Shown here: positions 1-6,917 of the stretch, piece by piece
How the letters are laid out: the number at the start of each line of letters is the position of its first letter
Position numbering within the stretch: the stretch's first letter is position 1
Assembly (NCBI GenBank): GCA_035506295.1
Contig: DATJPR010000062.1
Coordinates: forward strand, 1-20,373
Source: DATJPR01 sp035506295
GTDB taxonomy: Bacteria; Bacteroidota; Ignavibacteria; UBA10030; UBA6906
Direction: 5' to 3'
DNA length: 20,373 nt
Notes under the pieces: generated by a model
The model's database searches: none
The model's input: only the letters and a program-made list of their open reading frames with translations
Told to the model about the DNA's origin: nothing
Made by a program: the position numbers and the translations under genes

Positions 1-52
1 CGAAGACGACCAGGCCCGCGTCGTCGAGACGGTACAGAAGTTCTTTCCCTGA
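1..52 (+). CDS. C-terminal end of an unidentified protein (5' partial)
   Basis: An open frame enters from the left edge and ends at TGA 50-52, giving sixteen residues, EDDQARVVETVQKFFP. The stop is followed 22 nt later by a strong hairpin, as expected for a real gene end. The tail resembles the last helix of DegT/DnrJ/EryC1-type PLP aminotransferases, which often end in a 'DQ..V...I..F' pattern. That is only a guess from a very short piece, and no catalytic part is visible. Existence of the gene is fairly likely; the family is weakly supported. Confidence 0.45.
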   Translation, partial: EDDQARVVETVQKFFP

Positions 53-74
53 TTAAACGATCCTGCCTGAAAAC

Positions 75-104
75 ACAAAGGGTGCCCGAAAAGGCACCCT
101 TTGT
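75..104. terminator. Intrinsic terminator hairpin between convergent genes
   Basis: A perfect 12-bp stem (75-86 with 93-104) closes a 6-nt loop, CGAAAA. On the plus strand the 3' arm ends in CCCTTTGT, with a short T stretch inside the arm. It lies between the end of the plus-strand gene at 52 and the end of the minus-strand SGNH gene at 136, so it probably terminates transcription from both sides. Confidence 0.75.
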
Positions 105-135
105 TGTGTGGCCCATCCCTGAAGAGGTCGGGGAA

Positions 136-1557
136 TTACCAAAGAAGCATCTGCGCGTCCGAGAACGCATCCGGCGGGAAGTACGGGACATTCTTGCCGC
201 CGATGGTGTACTTGGACAAGGGCGCCGGGATCCCCGGAAGTCCGTCGATGTCGATGTACGGAATGCTGCTGCCTGTCTTTGCATTGATCGCCGTAAGGAA
301 TGCGTTCGCAATGACTCCCTGTCCCTTCGGTGTCGGGTGCACGCCATCGAGACTGAACACACCGCCCGAGACGTACGCCGAAGTCAGTTTCAGCGAAGAG
401 CCGGGAGGCGTGTAGCCGGTCGTGTTGATCTGCGCCAACAGGGAGTTGATGTCGACGAGAATGGCATTGTGCGAGGCAGCGAGGGCGGAGATCGTCGCGT
501 TGTACGCTGCGACCTGGCTGCGTGCAAACGTCACTTCATCAGCATCAAGCACGTACTGACCGGGAATGGGCTTCAGCGAACCCCAGCCCGCTTTCGCCAA
601 AGAATCCTGTGGGCATGTCAGCAGAACATAATCCGACGCTGTCAGCTTCTTCACCGATCCCGTCGTGCCGACTCCCGTGTAGGCAAGGAACCCATTCACG
701 CCGGCAACAAAACCAAAGGCGTTGCTCGTTGCTGCATTCAGTTGGGCGGCCTGGGTCGACGTCAGGACGAGTCCTTGCGACGGGATAGTGGTGAAGAACG
801 GAATCGATGTGACATCGGGGATATTCGCCACGACGATCGTTGCGCTGCTTCCTACAGCGGCGCGGAGTGAATCCATCGCCACAGAATACAACCCTGAAAA
901 GAGAAGTGTGGGGGTCGAAGTCGTCGCACCGCCGCTCGTCGCATAGCCCAGCACATCATTGTTGCCAAGCCAGAAGGTGACCAGCGTGGGATGCAGAGCC
1001 CTCATCTGCTGGAATTGTGTTCCGAGCCCGCGAAGCGTAGTGGAAAAGAGCGGGTTCGGGACCTGTGCAAACACGGCGGATGCGCACGTGTTCTGGTCCG
1101 TCGCGTTCATGAAATCATACAGGAGCGCTCCGGGGATCGCCAGGTTGTTGTAGGGCGCGGCATATGACAGGTTCTCCGGCGAACCGGCCATGGCATGAAC
1201 ATCGGGTCCGATGATGGGTCCGGCCATGCTCAGGATGAGATACCGCGAGGGAATGGTCGTCCCTGAAATGGGGGTGCCGGGATCAGACCAGAGCGGCTGA
1301 ACGAAAGAGAGCGATGCGCCGCTCATGTTCAACTGCTGTGACATCAGGTTCGGAAAGCTGTACTTCTGTCCCGATTCAAACCAGCCGTTCGATTGGTACC
1401 CCGCCGTGATGCTGTTTCCCACAGAGACAAACTGCGTAGCTTTGAGACTCCCGAGCCCGGCAGTTGGACCGGAGGGAGCAGTGTCTTTGCAGCCGAACAT
1501 CGCCATGGCTGCGATCGCAACGGCGGCACAAACCGCCATGATTCGATGTGTTGTCAT
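136..1557 (-). CDS. SGNH/GDSL-family lipoprotein hydrolase
   Basis: A 473-residue SGNH hydrolase expected to cleave ester bonds (lipase/esterase-like) at the cell envelope. The N-terminus is a lipoprotein signal: a hydrophobic stretch up to about residue 22, then Cys23 (MFGC). Block I is GNSITAG with the predicted nucleophile at about Ser49, a GNS variant of GDS. Block III is GNND near residue 198-200, and block V is DGVHPTPKG near residue 403-409, supplying the catalytic Asp/His. The protein is longer than minimal SGNH domains because of inserts between blocks III and V. GGAG lies 7 nt before the ATG. It starts 20 nt after the stop of the upstream fadL-like gene, so the two are very likely cotranscribed. 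Substrate unknown. Confidence 0.88.
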   Translation of the reverse strand: MTTHRIMAVCAAVAIAAMAMFGCKDTAPSGPTAGLGSLKATQFVSVGNSITAGYQSNGWFESGQKYSFPNLMSQQLNMSGASLSFVQPLWSDPGTPISGTTIPSRYLILSMAGPIIGPDVHAMAGSPENLSYAAPYNNLAIPGALLYDFMNATDQNTCASAVFAQVPNPLFSTTLRGLGTQFQQMRALHPTLVTFWLGNNDVLGYATSGGATTSTPTLLFSGLYSVAMDSLRAAVGSSATIVVANIPDVTSIPFFTTIPSQGLVLTSTQAAQLNAATSNAFGFVAGVNGFLAYTGVGTTGSVKKLTASDYVLLTCPQDSLAKAGWGSLKPIPGQYVLDADEVTFARSQVAAYNATISALAASHNAILVDINSLLAQINTTGYTPPGSSLKLTSAYVSGGVFSLDGVHPTPKGQGVIANAFLTAINAKTGSSIPYIDIDGLPGIPAPLSKYTIGGKNVPYFPPDAFSDAQMLLW

Positions 1558-1577
1558 GCTCGTTCTCCAGGTCTGGA

Positions 1578-2807
1578 TTAAAAGGTGTAACCGAGGTCAA
1601 TGGCGAACAGGTTGGCACGCGTGTGGTACGTGCCATCGAAATTGATGACGGTGTTCTCGGCTTTTCTTTCATCGAAGAGGATGAGCAGGTAGGCGACATC
1701 CACATTGAAGTTCTTCGTGAAGTTGTAGCCGAATCCGATATTCAGGCCGCTACGGTTCGCATCGGGGAGGATGGGATCGACGTAGGCTGCGTCGACGGGG
1801 CTGTGATCGTAGTAGTAACCGGCACGGATGCGAAGATCCTCACAGTATTTGTACTCTCCGCCGAGCCGGAGGATGTACGTATTCTTGTAGTTCTTCGGTT
1901 GCACCACCTGCGACCCGTCCGCCTGGAATGTGAAGGCGAGCTGGTTGTACGACGACCATCCGATGTACTGATAGTCTGCTTCGACCTGAATATCGGGCGA
2001 GACGGTGTAGGCGACACCGAGATATCCCGTCGCCGGGAGCGTCAGCCCTGCGGAGACGCCACCCTGGGGAAGGTGAAGCGTCGCATAGTCGGGGTTGAAT
2101 GTTGCTGTTCCGTTGGCATCAACTTTGACAGAGCTCCTGTACGAGGCCCCGATCGACAGGTCGGGCGTCAGCTTGTAGAGCGCTCCCACGTTCCATCCTG
2201 CGGACGTGCCGGAAAGGTCGAGATGCACCCGGGGTTCGCCTGCGCTCGCTGTAAGGGGAATCGCGACCGCCCGGTCAAGCGAGACGGTTCCCAGAACGTA
2301 GCTGAAACCGGCGGCGACCGCAAAATCATCGGTGATCTTGTAGGAAAGCGAATAGTTGATGAAATAGGTCTGGAGGCTGACCTTCGTGGTAAGATACCTT
2401 CCAACCCAATCCTCCGGCCATTGACTCCCCAGCCCGAAGGGATTGTTGACGCTGACTCCCATGTGCAGCTTGTCCAGTGTCGGGTACGCGAAGTAGAAAT
2501 TGATCGGATTGAAGAACTGGTTCGGGGATTCGGTCTTCATGTTCGTGTTGTTTTGCAGCGGACCGTAAAATGAAGATGTGGGGATGATCGCGGTCACGCC
2601 ACCGTAGAAGGCGGGCATGTCCTGCCATGCCAATCCCGCGGGGTTGAAGTACATCGCAGAAGGATCATTAGCACGGGCTGCAAACGCTCCCGCTTGGGCC
2701 ATGGCGCGAGCGCCATGTTCGTTCAGCTGGAATCCTCCCCCCAACGCTGCTACCGACACGATTCCTGACAGAGCGAAGGTCAACATGAGTCGTCGTGCAA
2801 GACTCAT
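1578..2807 (-). CDS. OMPP1/FadL/TodX-family outer-membrane transporter
   Basis: A 409-residue beta-barrel protein of the FadL family, which lets long-chain fatty acids and other hydrophobic compounds cross the outer membrane. The chosen ATG at 2807 is preceded 5 nt away by AGGAG and opens a signal peptide (MSLARRLMLTFALSGIVSVA). An open frame continues upstream to 3053, but that part lacks a signal sequence. The mature start carries the family hallmark: GGGFQLNEHGARAM, then a segment ending in DPSAMYFNPAGLAW. The rest alternates short amphipathic strands, and the protein ends in ...LGYTF, the terminal aromatic residue typical of outer-membrane barrels. It is first in an operon with the SGNH lipoprotein. 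Ligand cannot be told from sequence. Confidence 0.9.
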   Translation of the reverse strand: MSLARRLMLTFALSGIVSVAALGGGFQLNEHGARAMAQAGAFAARANDPSAMYFNPAGLAWQDMPAFYGGVTAIIPTSSFYGPLQNNTNMKTESPNQFFNPINFYFAYPTLDKLHMGVSVNNPFGLGSQWPEDWVGRYLTTKVSLQTYFINYSLSYKITDDFAVAAGFSYVLGTVSLDRAVAIPLTASAGEPRVHLDLSGTSAGWNVGALYKLTPDLSIGASYRSSVKVDANGTATFNPDYATLHLPQGGVSAGLTLPATGYLGVAYTVSPDIQVEADYQYIGWSSYNQLAFTFQADGSQVVQPKNYKNTYILRLGGEYKYCEDLRIRAGYYYDHSPVDAAYVDPILPDANRSGLNIGFGYNFTKNFNVDVAYLLILFDERKAENTVINFDGTYHTRANLFAIDLGYTF

Positions 2808-2969
2808 AGGAACTCCTCTTGAGGTTGAGTAAATGGGGAATGTGAGGATGGCTGCTGCGAGTGCCCTCGGATAGTGCAGCCATTGGCGAGTCGGGAGGGA
2901 CGTAGGACCCAGACAACGCCCGCGTGAAAACGCGCTTGAAACGTTAGAAAAGAAAAACCACAAAGACAA
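2808..2969 (-). promoter_or_regulatory. Structured 5' leader and weak promoter candidate of the fadL-like gene
   Basis: On the minus strand TTGTCT (2969-2964) and TAACGT (2946-2941) are 17 nt apart, a modest match to a sigma70-type promoter. The implied leader of about 127 nt has two hairpins. The first has a perfect 5-bp stem (2921-2925/2930-2934). The second is nested: an 8-bp perfect outer stem (2848-2855/2876-2883) enclosing a 4-bp inner stem (2858-2861/2866-2869). Then come AGGAG and the ATG at 2807. The hairpins are seen directly; the promoter is weak and the role is inferred. Confidence 0.4.
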
Positions 2970-3018
2970 GTGGGGAAAAAACACAGCACCGAAGATGTTG
3001 AAAAGTGCATCGCGCACC

Positions 3019-3047
3019 TTGACAGTGAACGGAGCTCTTTGTATACT
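3019..3047 (+). promoter_or_regulatory. Near-consensus sigma70-type promoter upstream of DAHP synthase
   Basis: TTGACA at 3019-3024 and TATACT at 3042-3047 are separated by exactly 17 nt, the best promoter match in the window. Transcription would start near 3054, about 160 nt before the aroF start codon. A small dyad GTGC(3005-3008)/GCAC(3014-3017) lies just upstream of the -35 hexamer and could be an operator, but it is short. Confidence 0.7.
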
Positions 3048-3053
3048 CTGCAA

Positions 3054-3190
3054 TGAACTGCAGGCACACTTTGTCCTATTCCCCCGCGTTTGAATGCTTT
3101 ACCGACCCGGCGAACCCGGGCTAGGCAGCGTCTACAGTTCACGATCTTGCATCTGCAGACACCCCGCCCGGACATCGCGCGGGGTTTTTT
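3054..3190 (+). ncRNA. Candidate attenuator leader or small RNA ahead of aroF
   Basis: Between the promoter and the aroF start lies a stretch ending in an intrinsic-terminator-like hairpin: a perfect 7-bp GC-rich stem (3161-3167/3179-3185) followed by T6 (3185-3190). Other pairings are mutually exclusive. CCCCGCG (3082-3088) can pair with CGCGGGG (3178-3184), the 3' arm of the terminator. GAACTG (3055-3060) can pair with CAGTTC (3135-3140). CTGCAG (3058-3063) can pair with CTGCAG (3153-3158). A small hairpin also sits at 3106-3120. This could be a transcription attenuator controlling DAHP synthase or an independent RNA of about 135 nt. It matches no riboswitch, T-box, 6S or SRP RNA that I recognise. 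Confidence 0.5.
3161..3190 (+). terminator. Intrinsic-terminator-like hairpin inside the aroF leader
   Basis: The stem ACCCCGC/GCGGGGT (3161-3167/3179-3185), an 11-nt loop and six T's at 3185-3190 form a classical Rho-independent terminator. It lies downstream of a strong promoter and 25 nt before the aroF start codon. No gene ends on the plus strand just upstream, so it is better explained as an attenuator or the end of a small RNA. Confidence 0.65.
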
Positions 3191-3214
3191 CGTGGCAAAT
3201 TCCGGAGAAATCTG

Positions 3215-4252
3215 ATGATCATCGTCATGAAGCCCCGGGCGACCGAGGGCGATATCGAACACGTCACGCTCCGCATCAAGGAGCTCGGCCTTACACCCCA
3301 CGTTGTCAGGGGGACGGAACGGACGGTTATCGGCGTCATCGGCGATGAGCGACTGATCGACCGGGACCAGCTGGCTACGATTCCGCATGTCGACGACGTC
3401 ATCCCCATCCTCAAGCCCTACAAGCTGGCGAGCAGAGAGTTCAAGGCTGCAGACACGGTGGTTTCTGTTGCGGGCGTCCCTATCGGTGGAGAGGAGATTA
3501 TCGTGATAGGAGGGCCCTGCTCGGTCGAGAACGAAGAGCAGCTTCTCAGGACCGCGGAAGCCGTAAAAGCGCTGGGTGGACGCCTTCTCCGGGGAGGCGC
3601 ATACAAGCCACGGACGAGCCCGTATGCGTTCCAGGGTCTCGGCGAGAAGGGATTACGATTCCTTGCGAAGGCGCGGGAAAAGACCGGTCTTGGCATTGTC
3701 ACGGAAGTCATGGAGTCTTCGGAAGTCGACGTCGTTGCGGAATATGCGGATCTTCTTCAGGTCGGCGCACGGAATATGCAGAACACGAAGCTGCTCCGTA
3801 GCCTCTCCAAGATCGGGAAGCCGATCCTTCTCAAGCGTGGGCTCTCAGCGACACTCAATGAGTTTCTTATGAGCGCCGAATACATCCTGTCCGGCGGGAA
3901 CCCGAATGTGGTTCTTTGCGAACGGGGGATCCGCACGTTTGTGGAATACTCGCGGAACACACTTGATCTGAATATCGTCCCGGTGGTCAAGCAACTATCG
4001 CACCTTCCGATCATTGTCGACCCCAGCCATGGCACCGGGCGCCATGACCTGGTGCTCCCCATGAGCCGCGCGGCGATTGCCGCCGGCGCCGATGGACTGA
4101 TCGTCGAGGTGCATCCCGATCCTGAAACAGCGCTCTCCGACGGCGACCAATCGATCACGCCGGAGAACTTCTCGGCGCTGATGGCGGAGGTCGACAAGAT
4201 CGCCGTTGCGATGGGACGGTCGACGTCGGTGACGAAGGTCGTTGCACAATGA
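3215..4252 (+). CDS. aroF: 3-deoxy-7-phosphoheptulonate (DAHP) synthase, type I-beta with N-terminal regulatory domain
   Basis: It condenses phosphoenolpyruvate with erythrose-4-phosphate, the first committed step to chorismate and the aromatic amino acids, in the cytoplasm. Residues 1-70 form the ferredoxin-like domain that in Thermotoga-type enzymes mediates feedback inhibition by aromatic amino acids; the barrel follows. Visible motifs are GGPCSVE (99-105), RGGAYKPRTSPYAFQGLG (126-143), LLKRGL (205-210) and VDPSHGTG (268-275). The metal ligands Cys102, His272, Glu298 and Asp309 are all present and fall at the numbers I recall for the Thermotoga enzyme. The length (345 aa) is normal. GGAG lies 7 nt before the ATG. 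The stop overlaps the next start codon (ATGA, 4249-4252). Expression is probably controlled by the terminator-containing leader. Confidence 0.96.
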   Translation: MIIVMKPRATEGDIEHVTLRIKELGLTPHVVRGTERTVIGVIGDERLIDRDQLATIPHVDDVIPILKPYKLASREFKAADTVVSVAGVPIGGEEIIVIGGPCSVENEEQLLRTAEAVKALGGRLLRGGAYKPRTSPYAFQGLGEKGLRFLAKAREKTGLGIVTEVMESSEVDVVAEYADLLQVGARNMQNTKLLRSLSKIGKPILLKRGLSATLNEFLMSAEYILSGGNPNVVLCERGIRTFVEYSRNTLDLNIVPVVKQLSHLPIIVDPSHGTGRHDLVLPMSRAAIAAGADGLIVEVHPDPETALSDGDQSITPENFSALMAEVDKIAVAMGRSTSVTKVVAQ

Positions 4253-5400
4253 AGAAATCCGCGGTCATCGCGTTCTTCGCGGTGTTCTTCACGCTTTTCG
4301 GTCTCATCAACGCGCACATCTACTTCACCTGGCTTCGTGTCATTCCGTACGGCTCAGGCCTGAGACCCGTCTACACCGTCGGATATCTTCTCTTCGCCCT
4401 TTCGTTCGTCATCGGCAGGGTTCTTGAAAGGCGATGGATATCGTGGGTCTCCACCGCGTTTGTCTGGATCGGGGGATTCTGGCTGGCAGCGATGCTCTAC
4501 CTCTTCCTCGTGAGCGCGGCGGTCGATCTCCTACATGTTGCTGCATTCGTCGTCCCGCCTTTTGACTACTGGATGTCCTCCCTCGATCCGGCTTCTGTTC
4601 GGGCAATGGCTGTGGGGATCACCGTTCTGATCGTCGTGGCGCTGATTGGAGGGCACATCAACGCCTTCCACCCGAGAATTCGCACGCTCAGACTTACCAT
4701 CGACAAGCCGATTCACGGGGGGAGGCTCACCATCGCGATGGCGTCCGATCTGCATCTTGGAACGATTGTGGGCCCCGCCCGTTGTGAATCGATCGTTGCC
4801 GCACTCAACGCGATGGCCGCGGATATTATTCTCCTCCCGGGTGATATCGTGGATGAAGACCTCGCTCCCGTGATCAGAGGAAACCTCGGGGAGAAGCTCC
4901 TTGCACTTCATGCTCCCCTCGGCGTCTTCGCGGTGACTGGCAACCATGAGTACATTGGCGGCGTCGAGCCGGCCGTCCGTTACCTCCGGGACCACGGCAT
5001 TCGGATGCTCCGCGATGAGGTGGTGAATCTCTCGTGCGGAGTGACACTGGTGGGACGGGAAGACCGAAGTGCGGGAATGGCAGGAGTGGAGCGCAAATCA
5101 CTGGCAGATTTGGTGGGCGGCATCGATCCTGCAAGGCCGATCATCCTCATGGATCATCAGCCGTTTCATCTGGAGGAGGCGGCAGAGGCGGGCGTCGATC
5201 TCCAACTCTCCGGCCATACACACCACGGCCAGCTCTGGCCGCTCAATGCGATCACCAAAGCCGTTTACGAGAAAAGCTGGGGGTACCTCAGGAAGGAAAA
5301 AACGCACTTCTATGTTTCGTGCGGGGTCGGGACGTGGGGACCCCCGGTGCGCACAGGCCACCGGCCGGAGATCGTGAAGATCGTTCTGGAAACCGCCTAG
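4249..5400 (+). CDS. Membrane-anchored metallophosphoesterase (YkuE/YaeI-like)
   Basis: A 383-residue protein with about four N-terminal membrane segments (roughly 4-26, 42-60, 66-90 and 118-137) and a calcineurin-like metallophosphoesterase domain from about residue 158. The metal-binding motifs are complete: SDLHLG (166-171), PGDIVD (197-202), GNHE (231-234), DHQP (302-305) and SGHTHHGQ (321-328), followed by GTWGPPVRTG (361-370). Relatives in this branch act at the membrane on phospho-substrates, for example YkuE-type proteins and UDP-diacylglucosamine hydrolase relatives. The substrate here is unknown. Its start codon overlaps the aroF stop by 4 nt, so translation is probably coupled. I see no pathway reason for the pairing with DAHP synthase. 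Confidence 0.9.
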   Translation: MKKSAVIAFFAVFFTLFGLINAHIYFTWLRVIPYGSGLRPVYTVGYLLFALSFVIGRVLERRWISWVSTAFVWIGGFWLAAMLYLFLVSAAVDLLHVAAFVVPPFDYWMSSLDPASVRAMAVGITVLIVVALIGGHINAFHPRIRTLRLTIDKPIHGGRLTIAMASDLHLGTIVGPARCESIVAALNAMAADIILLPGDIVDEDLAPVIRGNLGEKLLALHAPLGVFAVTGNHEYIGGVEPAVRYLRDHGIRMLRDEVVNLSCGVTLVGREDRSAGMAGVERKSLADLVGGIDPARPIILMDHQPFHLEEAAEAGVDLQLSGHTHHGQLWPLNAITKAVYEKSWGYLRKEKTHFYVSCGVGTWGPPVRTGHRPEIVKIVLETA

Positions 5401-5460
5401 TGCCGTTCCAACAAACTGATTGTACGGAAATGCTCATGCAGTGTATGTTGGAGGGGCACT
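5399..5460. terminator. Imperfect inverted repeat between convergent genes
   Basis: Arms 5399-5413 and 5446-5460 pair over 15 positions, with one mismatch and one G-U pair. They enclose a 32-nt loop. The repeat begins within the stop codon of the metallophosphoesterase (TAG 5398-5400) and ends within the stop codon of panD (5459-5461 on the minus strand). It probably serves as a bidirectional terminator or transcript-end stabiliser. There is no T run, so an intrinsic mechanism is not assured. Confidence 0.5.
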
Positions 5461-5863
5461 AGCAGTCGTTGCCGCGCCGGTGCGGGCCGGGGACTTCGAC
5501 ATCGCTCCGGACGATGCGATTGTGCTCGTCGACGAAGATGACGGTAGGCCGCACCCGGGATGCCTCCGCATCCGGCACATGGGCGAAGCACGCGATAATA
5601 ACGAGATCGCCGGGCGATGCGAGATGTGCTGCGGCGCCGTTCACGCAGATCTTTCCCGAACCCGGTTCACCGGTGATGGCGTACGTTTCGAACCGGGTGC
5701 CGCGGTTCACGTTCCACACATTCACCGCTTCGAACTCCTTGATGTCCGCCAGCGTCATCAGCTCCGGCGGGATCGTGAGGCTCCCCTCGTAATCCAGATC
5801 GGCGTCGGTCACCGTAGCCCGGTGAATCTTCGCGCGGAGCATCTTCCGTGTCCCGTTCGTCAT
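5459..5863 (-). CDS. panD: Aspartate 1-decarboxylase (pyruvoyl-dependent)
   Basis: PanD converts L-aspartate to beta-alanine, a precursor of pantothenate and coenzyme A, in the cytoplasm. It is made as a proenzyme that cleaves itself at a Gly-Ser bond to give a pyruvoyl group. Here the motif is MLRAKIHRATVTDADLDYEGS, with cleavage before Ser28 when counted from the chosen start. The active-site signature NRGTRFETYAI and the C-terminal RPTVIFVDEHNRIV are also present. AGGA lies 7 nt before the ATG at 5863 but only 1 nt before another in-frame ATG at 5869, so 5863 is preferred (134 aa; 136 from 5869). The length is normal. It is the last gene of a ybaK-apaG-panD run on the minus strand. Confidence 0.95.
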   Translation of the reverse strand: MTNGTRKMLRAKIHRATVTDADLDYEGSLTIPPELMTLADIKEFEAVNVWNVNRGTRFETYAITGEPGSGKICVNGAAAHLASPGDLVIIACFAHVPDAEASRVRPTVIFVDEHNRIVRSDVEVPGPHRRGNDC

Positions 5864-5909
5864 TGGCATATCCTATTAACAGTCGTCGCGGGATCTCCGT
5901 TCGGCTTCG

Positions 5910-6293
5910 TCAGTTCGATAGCGCCCGAAGCGTAAATTTCGGTATGGCAACGTGAAACTGCTCGCCGTTGGGGCGCTCCATGAGGTAGGTCCCTTCCATG
6001 GACCCCTCGAATGATTCAAGCACGCAAAAGCTGTTGTACTCGTGCCACTTCCCGGCCTCGATGGTCGGCTGGCTGCCGACCACTCCTTCCCCCTCAACTT
6101 CTTTCACCTCTCCGGATCCATCGTGGATATACCAGTGTCGCCGAAGGAGTTGAACGCTCTCAGACCCGTTGTTTTCGATCCGCACGAAATACGCGAAGAC
6201 GAACTTCCGTTCGAGGACGCTCGATTGACCGTCCAAATAGACCGGTCGGACCTTGACGGTAATGTCCTCGGTTGTGGCAACGTACACAGTCAT
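5910..6293 (-). CDS. apaG: ApaG family protein
   Basis: A 127-residue ApaG protein, a small immunoglobulin-like beta-sandwich linked in enterobacteria to Co2+ resistance and Mg2+ efflux. Its molecular role is unsettled. Family hallmarks are visible: an ATTEDITVKVRP start, FVFAYFVRIEN, VQLLRRHWYIHDGSG, GEGVVGSQPTI, then GSMEGTYLM and the C-terminal FHVAIPKFTL. The ATG at 6293 gives the usual family length. The frame can be extended to a TTG at 6338, but the added residues do not look like part of the fold. The ribosome-binding site is weak (GGGG). It starts 41 nt after ybaK and ends 46 nt before the chosen panD start, so the three genes are probably cotranscribed. Confidence 0.92.
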   Translation of the reverse strand: MTVYVATTEDITVKVRPVYLDGQSSVLERKFVFAYFVRIENNGSESVQLLRRHWYIHDGSGEVKEVEGEGVVGSQPTIEAGKWHEYNSFCVLESFEGSMEGTYLMERPNGEQFHVAIPKFTLRALSN

Positions 6294-6309
6294 ACCCCAG
6301 CCCCGCAGA

Positions 6310-6338
6310 AATATACAAGTCGCGAGCTTCAAGCTCAA
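6310..6338 (-). promoter_or_regulatory. Candidate internal promoter for apaG-panD
   Basis: On the minus strand TTGAGC (6338-6333) and TATATT (6315-6310) are 17 nt apart and overlap the last codons of the YbaK gene. Transcription would begin near 6303, about 10 nt before the apaG ATG at 6293. That would be a nearly leaderless message and fits the weak ribosome-binding site. Moderate match only. Confidence 0.35.
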
Positions 6339-6862
6339 CCGCGGTTCATCGCGTGACCCTTGCCCTCTCCTCCCGTGTCCCGGATCCCGATCTTCATTTT
6401 CATCGGGCGCAGGACGCGGTCAATCTCTTTTGTGGAGATCTTCACGAGGAACCCCCGCTTGCCTCCATTGATAAACACTTCAGGAAGGTCAAAGATTGTC
6501 CGTTCTGCAACGATGGAGAGCGCTATCCTGGTTCCAAACGGGGAAATGCCGCCTACGGAATATCCGGTGAGACGCTGAGCCGTAGAGACCTCGCACGGGG
6601 CAACGGAGCGCACATTGAGGGCCCGGGCCAGTTGCTTGGTGGAAACTTCACGGTCGCCGTGCATCAGGACAACGATCGGCTTGCGATCCACCGTCTGGAA
6701 AAGCAACGTCTTGATGACGGCGTGCTCATCGACCCCGAGCTCTTGCGATGCCCGCCGGGTTCCTCCGTGTTCCTCGTAAGCGTAGAAGCATGGAGTGAAC
6801 GCGACGCCCTCCGCTTTGAGGAATCGGACGCCTGTCGTCATGGGCACTTCAGGTGCGCTCAC
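6335..6862 (-). CDS. ybaK: YbaK/EbsC-family Cys-tRNA(Pro) deacylase
   Basis: A 175-residue single-domain trans-editing factor. YbaK relatives hydrolyse mischarged Cys-tRNA(Pro) in the cytoplasm, protecting translation fidelity. Recognisable elements are VRFLKAEGVAFTPCFYAYEEH, VIKTLLF with the conserved Lys, QLARALNV, TGYSVGGISPFG and the C-terminal FINGGKRGF. I chose the GTG at 6862 because AAAGAGGAA lies 8 nt upstream. The in-frame ATG seven codons later (6841) has no clear ribosome-binding site. It follows the S9 peptidase by 55 nt and precedes apaG by 41 nt on the same strand. The C-terminus extends past the usual fold with a charged tail. Substrate specificity within the family is inferred. 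Confidence 0.9.
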   Translation of the reverse strand: MSAPEVPMTTGVRFLKAEGVAFTPCFYAYEEHGGTRRASQELGVDEHAVIKTLLFQTVDRKPIVVLMHGDREVSTKQLARALNVRSVAPCEVSTAQRLTGYSVGGISPFGTRIALSIVAERTIFDLPEVFINGGKRGFLVKISTKEIDRVLRPMKMKIGIRDTGGEGKGHAMNRG

Positions 6863-6917
6863 GGGGACGATTCCTCTTTGACTTCCGTGTCCATTTTCGC
6901 CGGTATTCTCGACAGTA

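Noticed and set aside
1548..2573. A 341-codon plus-strand open frame opposite the fadL-like gene
   Set aside because: No ribosome-binding logic or domain; the minus-strand reading has a signal peptide and family hallmarks.
3054..3190. Leader RNA considered as SRP 4.5S or 6S RNA
   Set aside because: No GGAA tetraloop flanked by the conserved SRP internal loops, and no long rod with the central bubble expected of 6S RNA.
3094..3348. Possible leader peptide for attenuation upstream of aroF
   Set aside because: The frame runs well into aroF and is not enriched in Phe, Tyr or Trp codons, so it does not look like an aromatic-amino-acid leader peptide.
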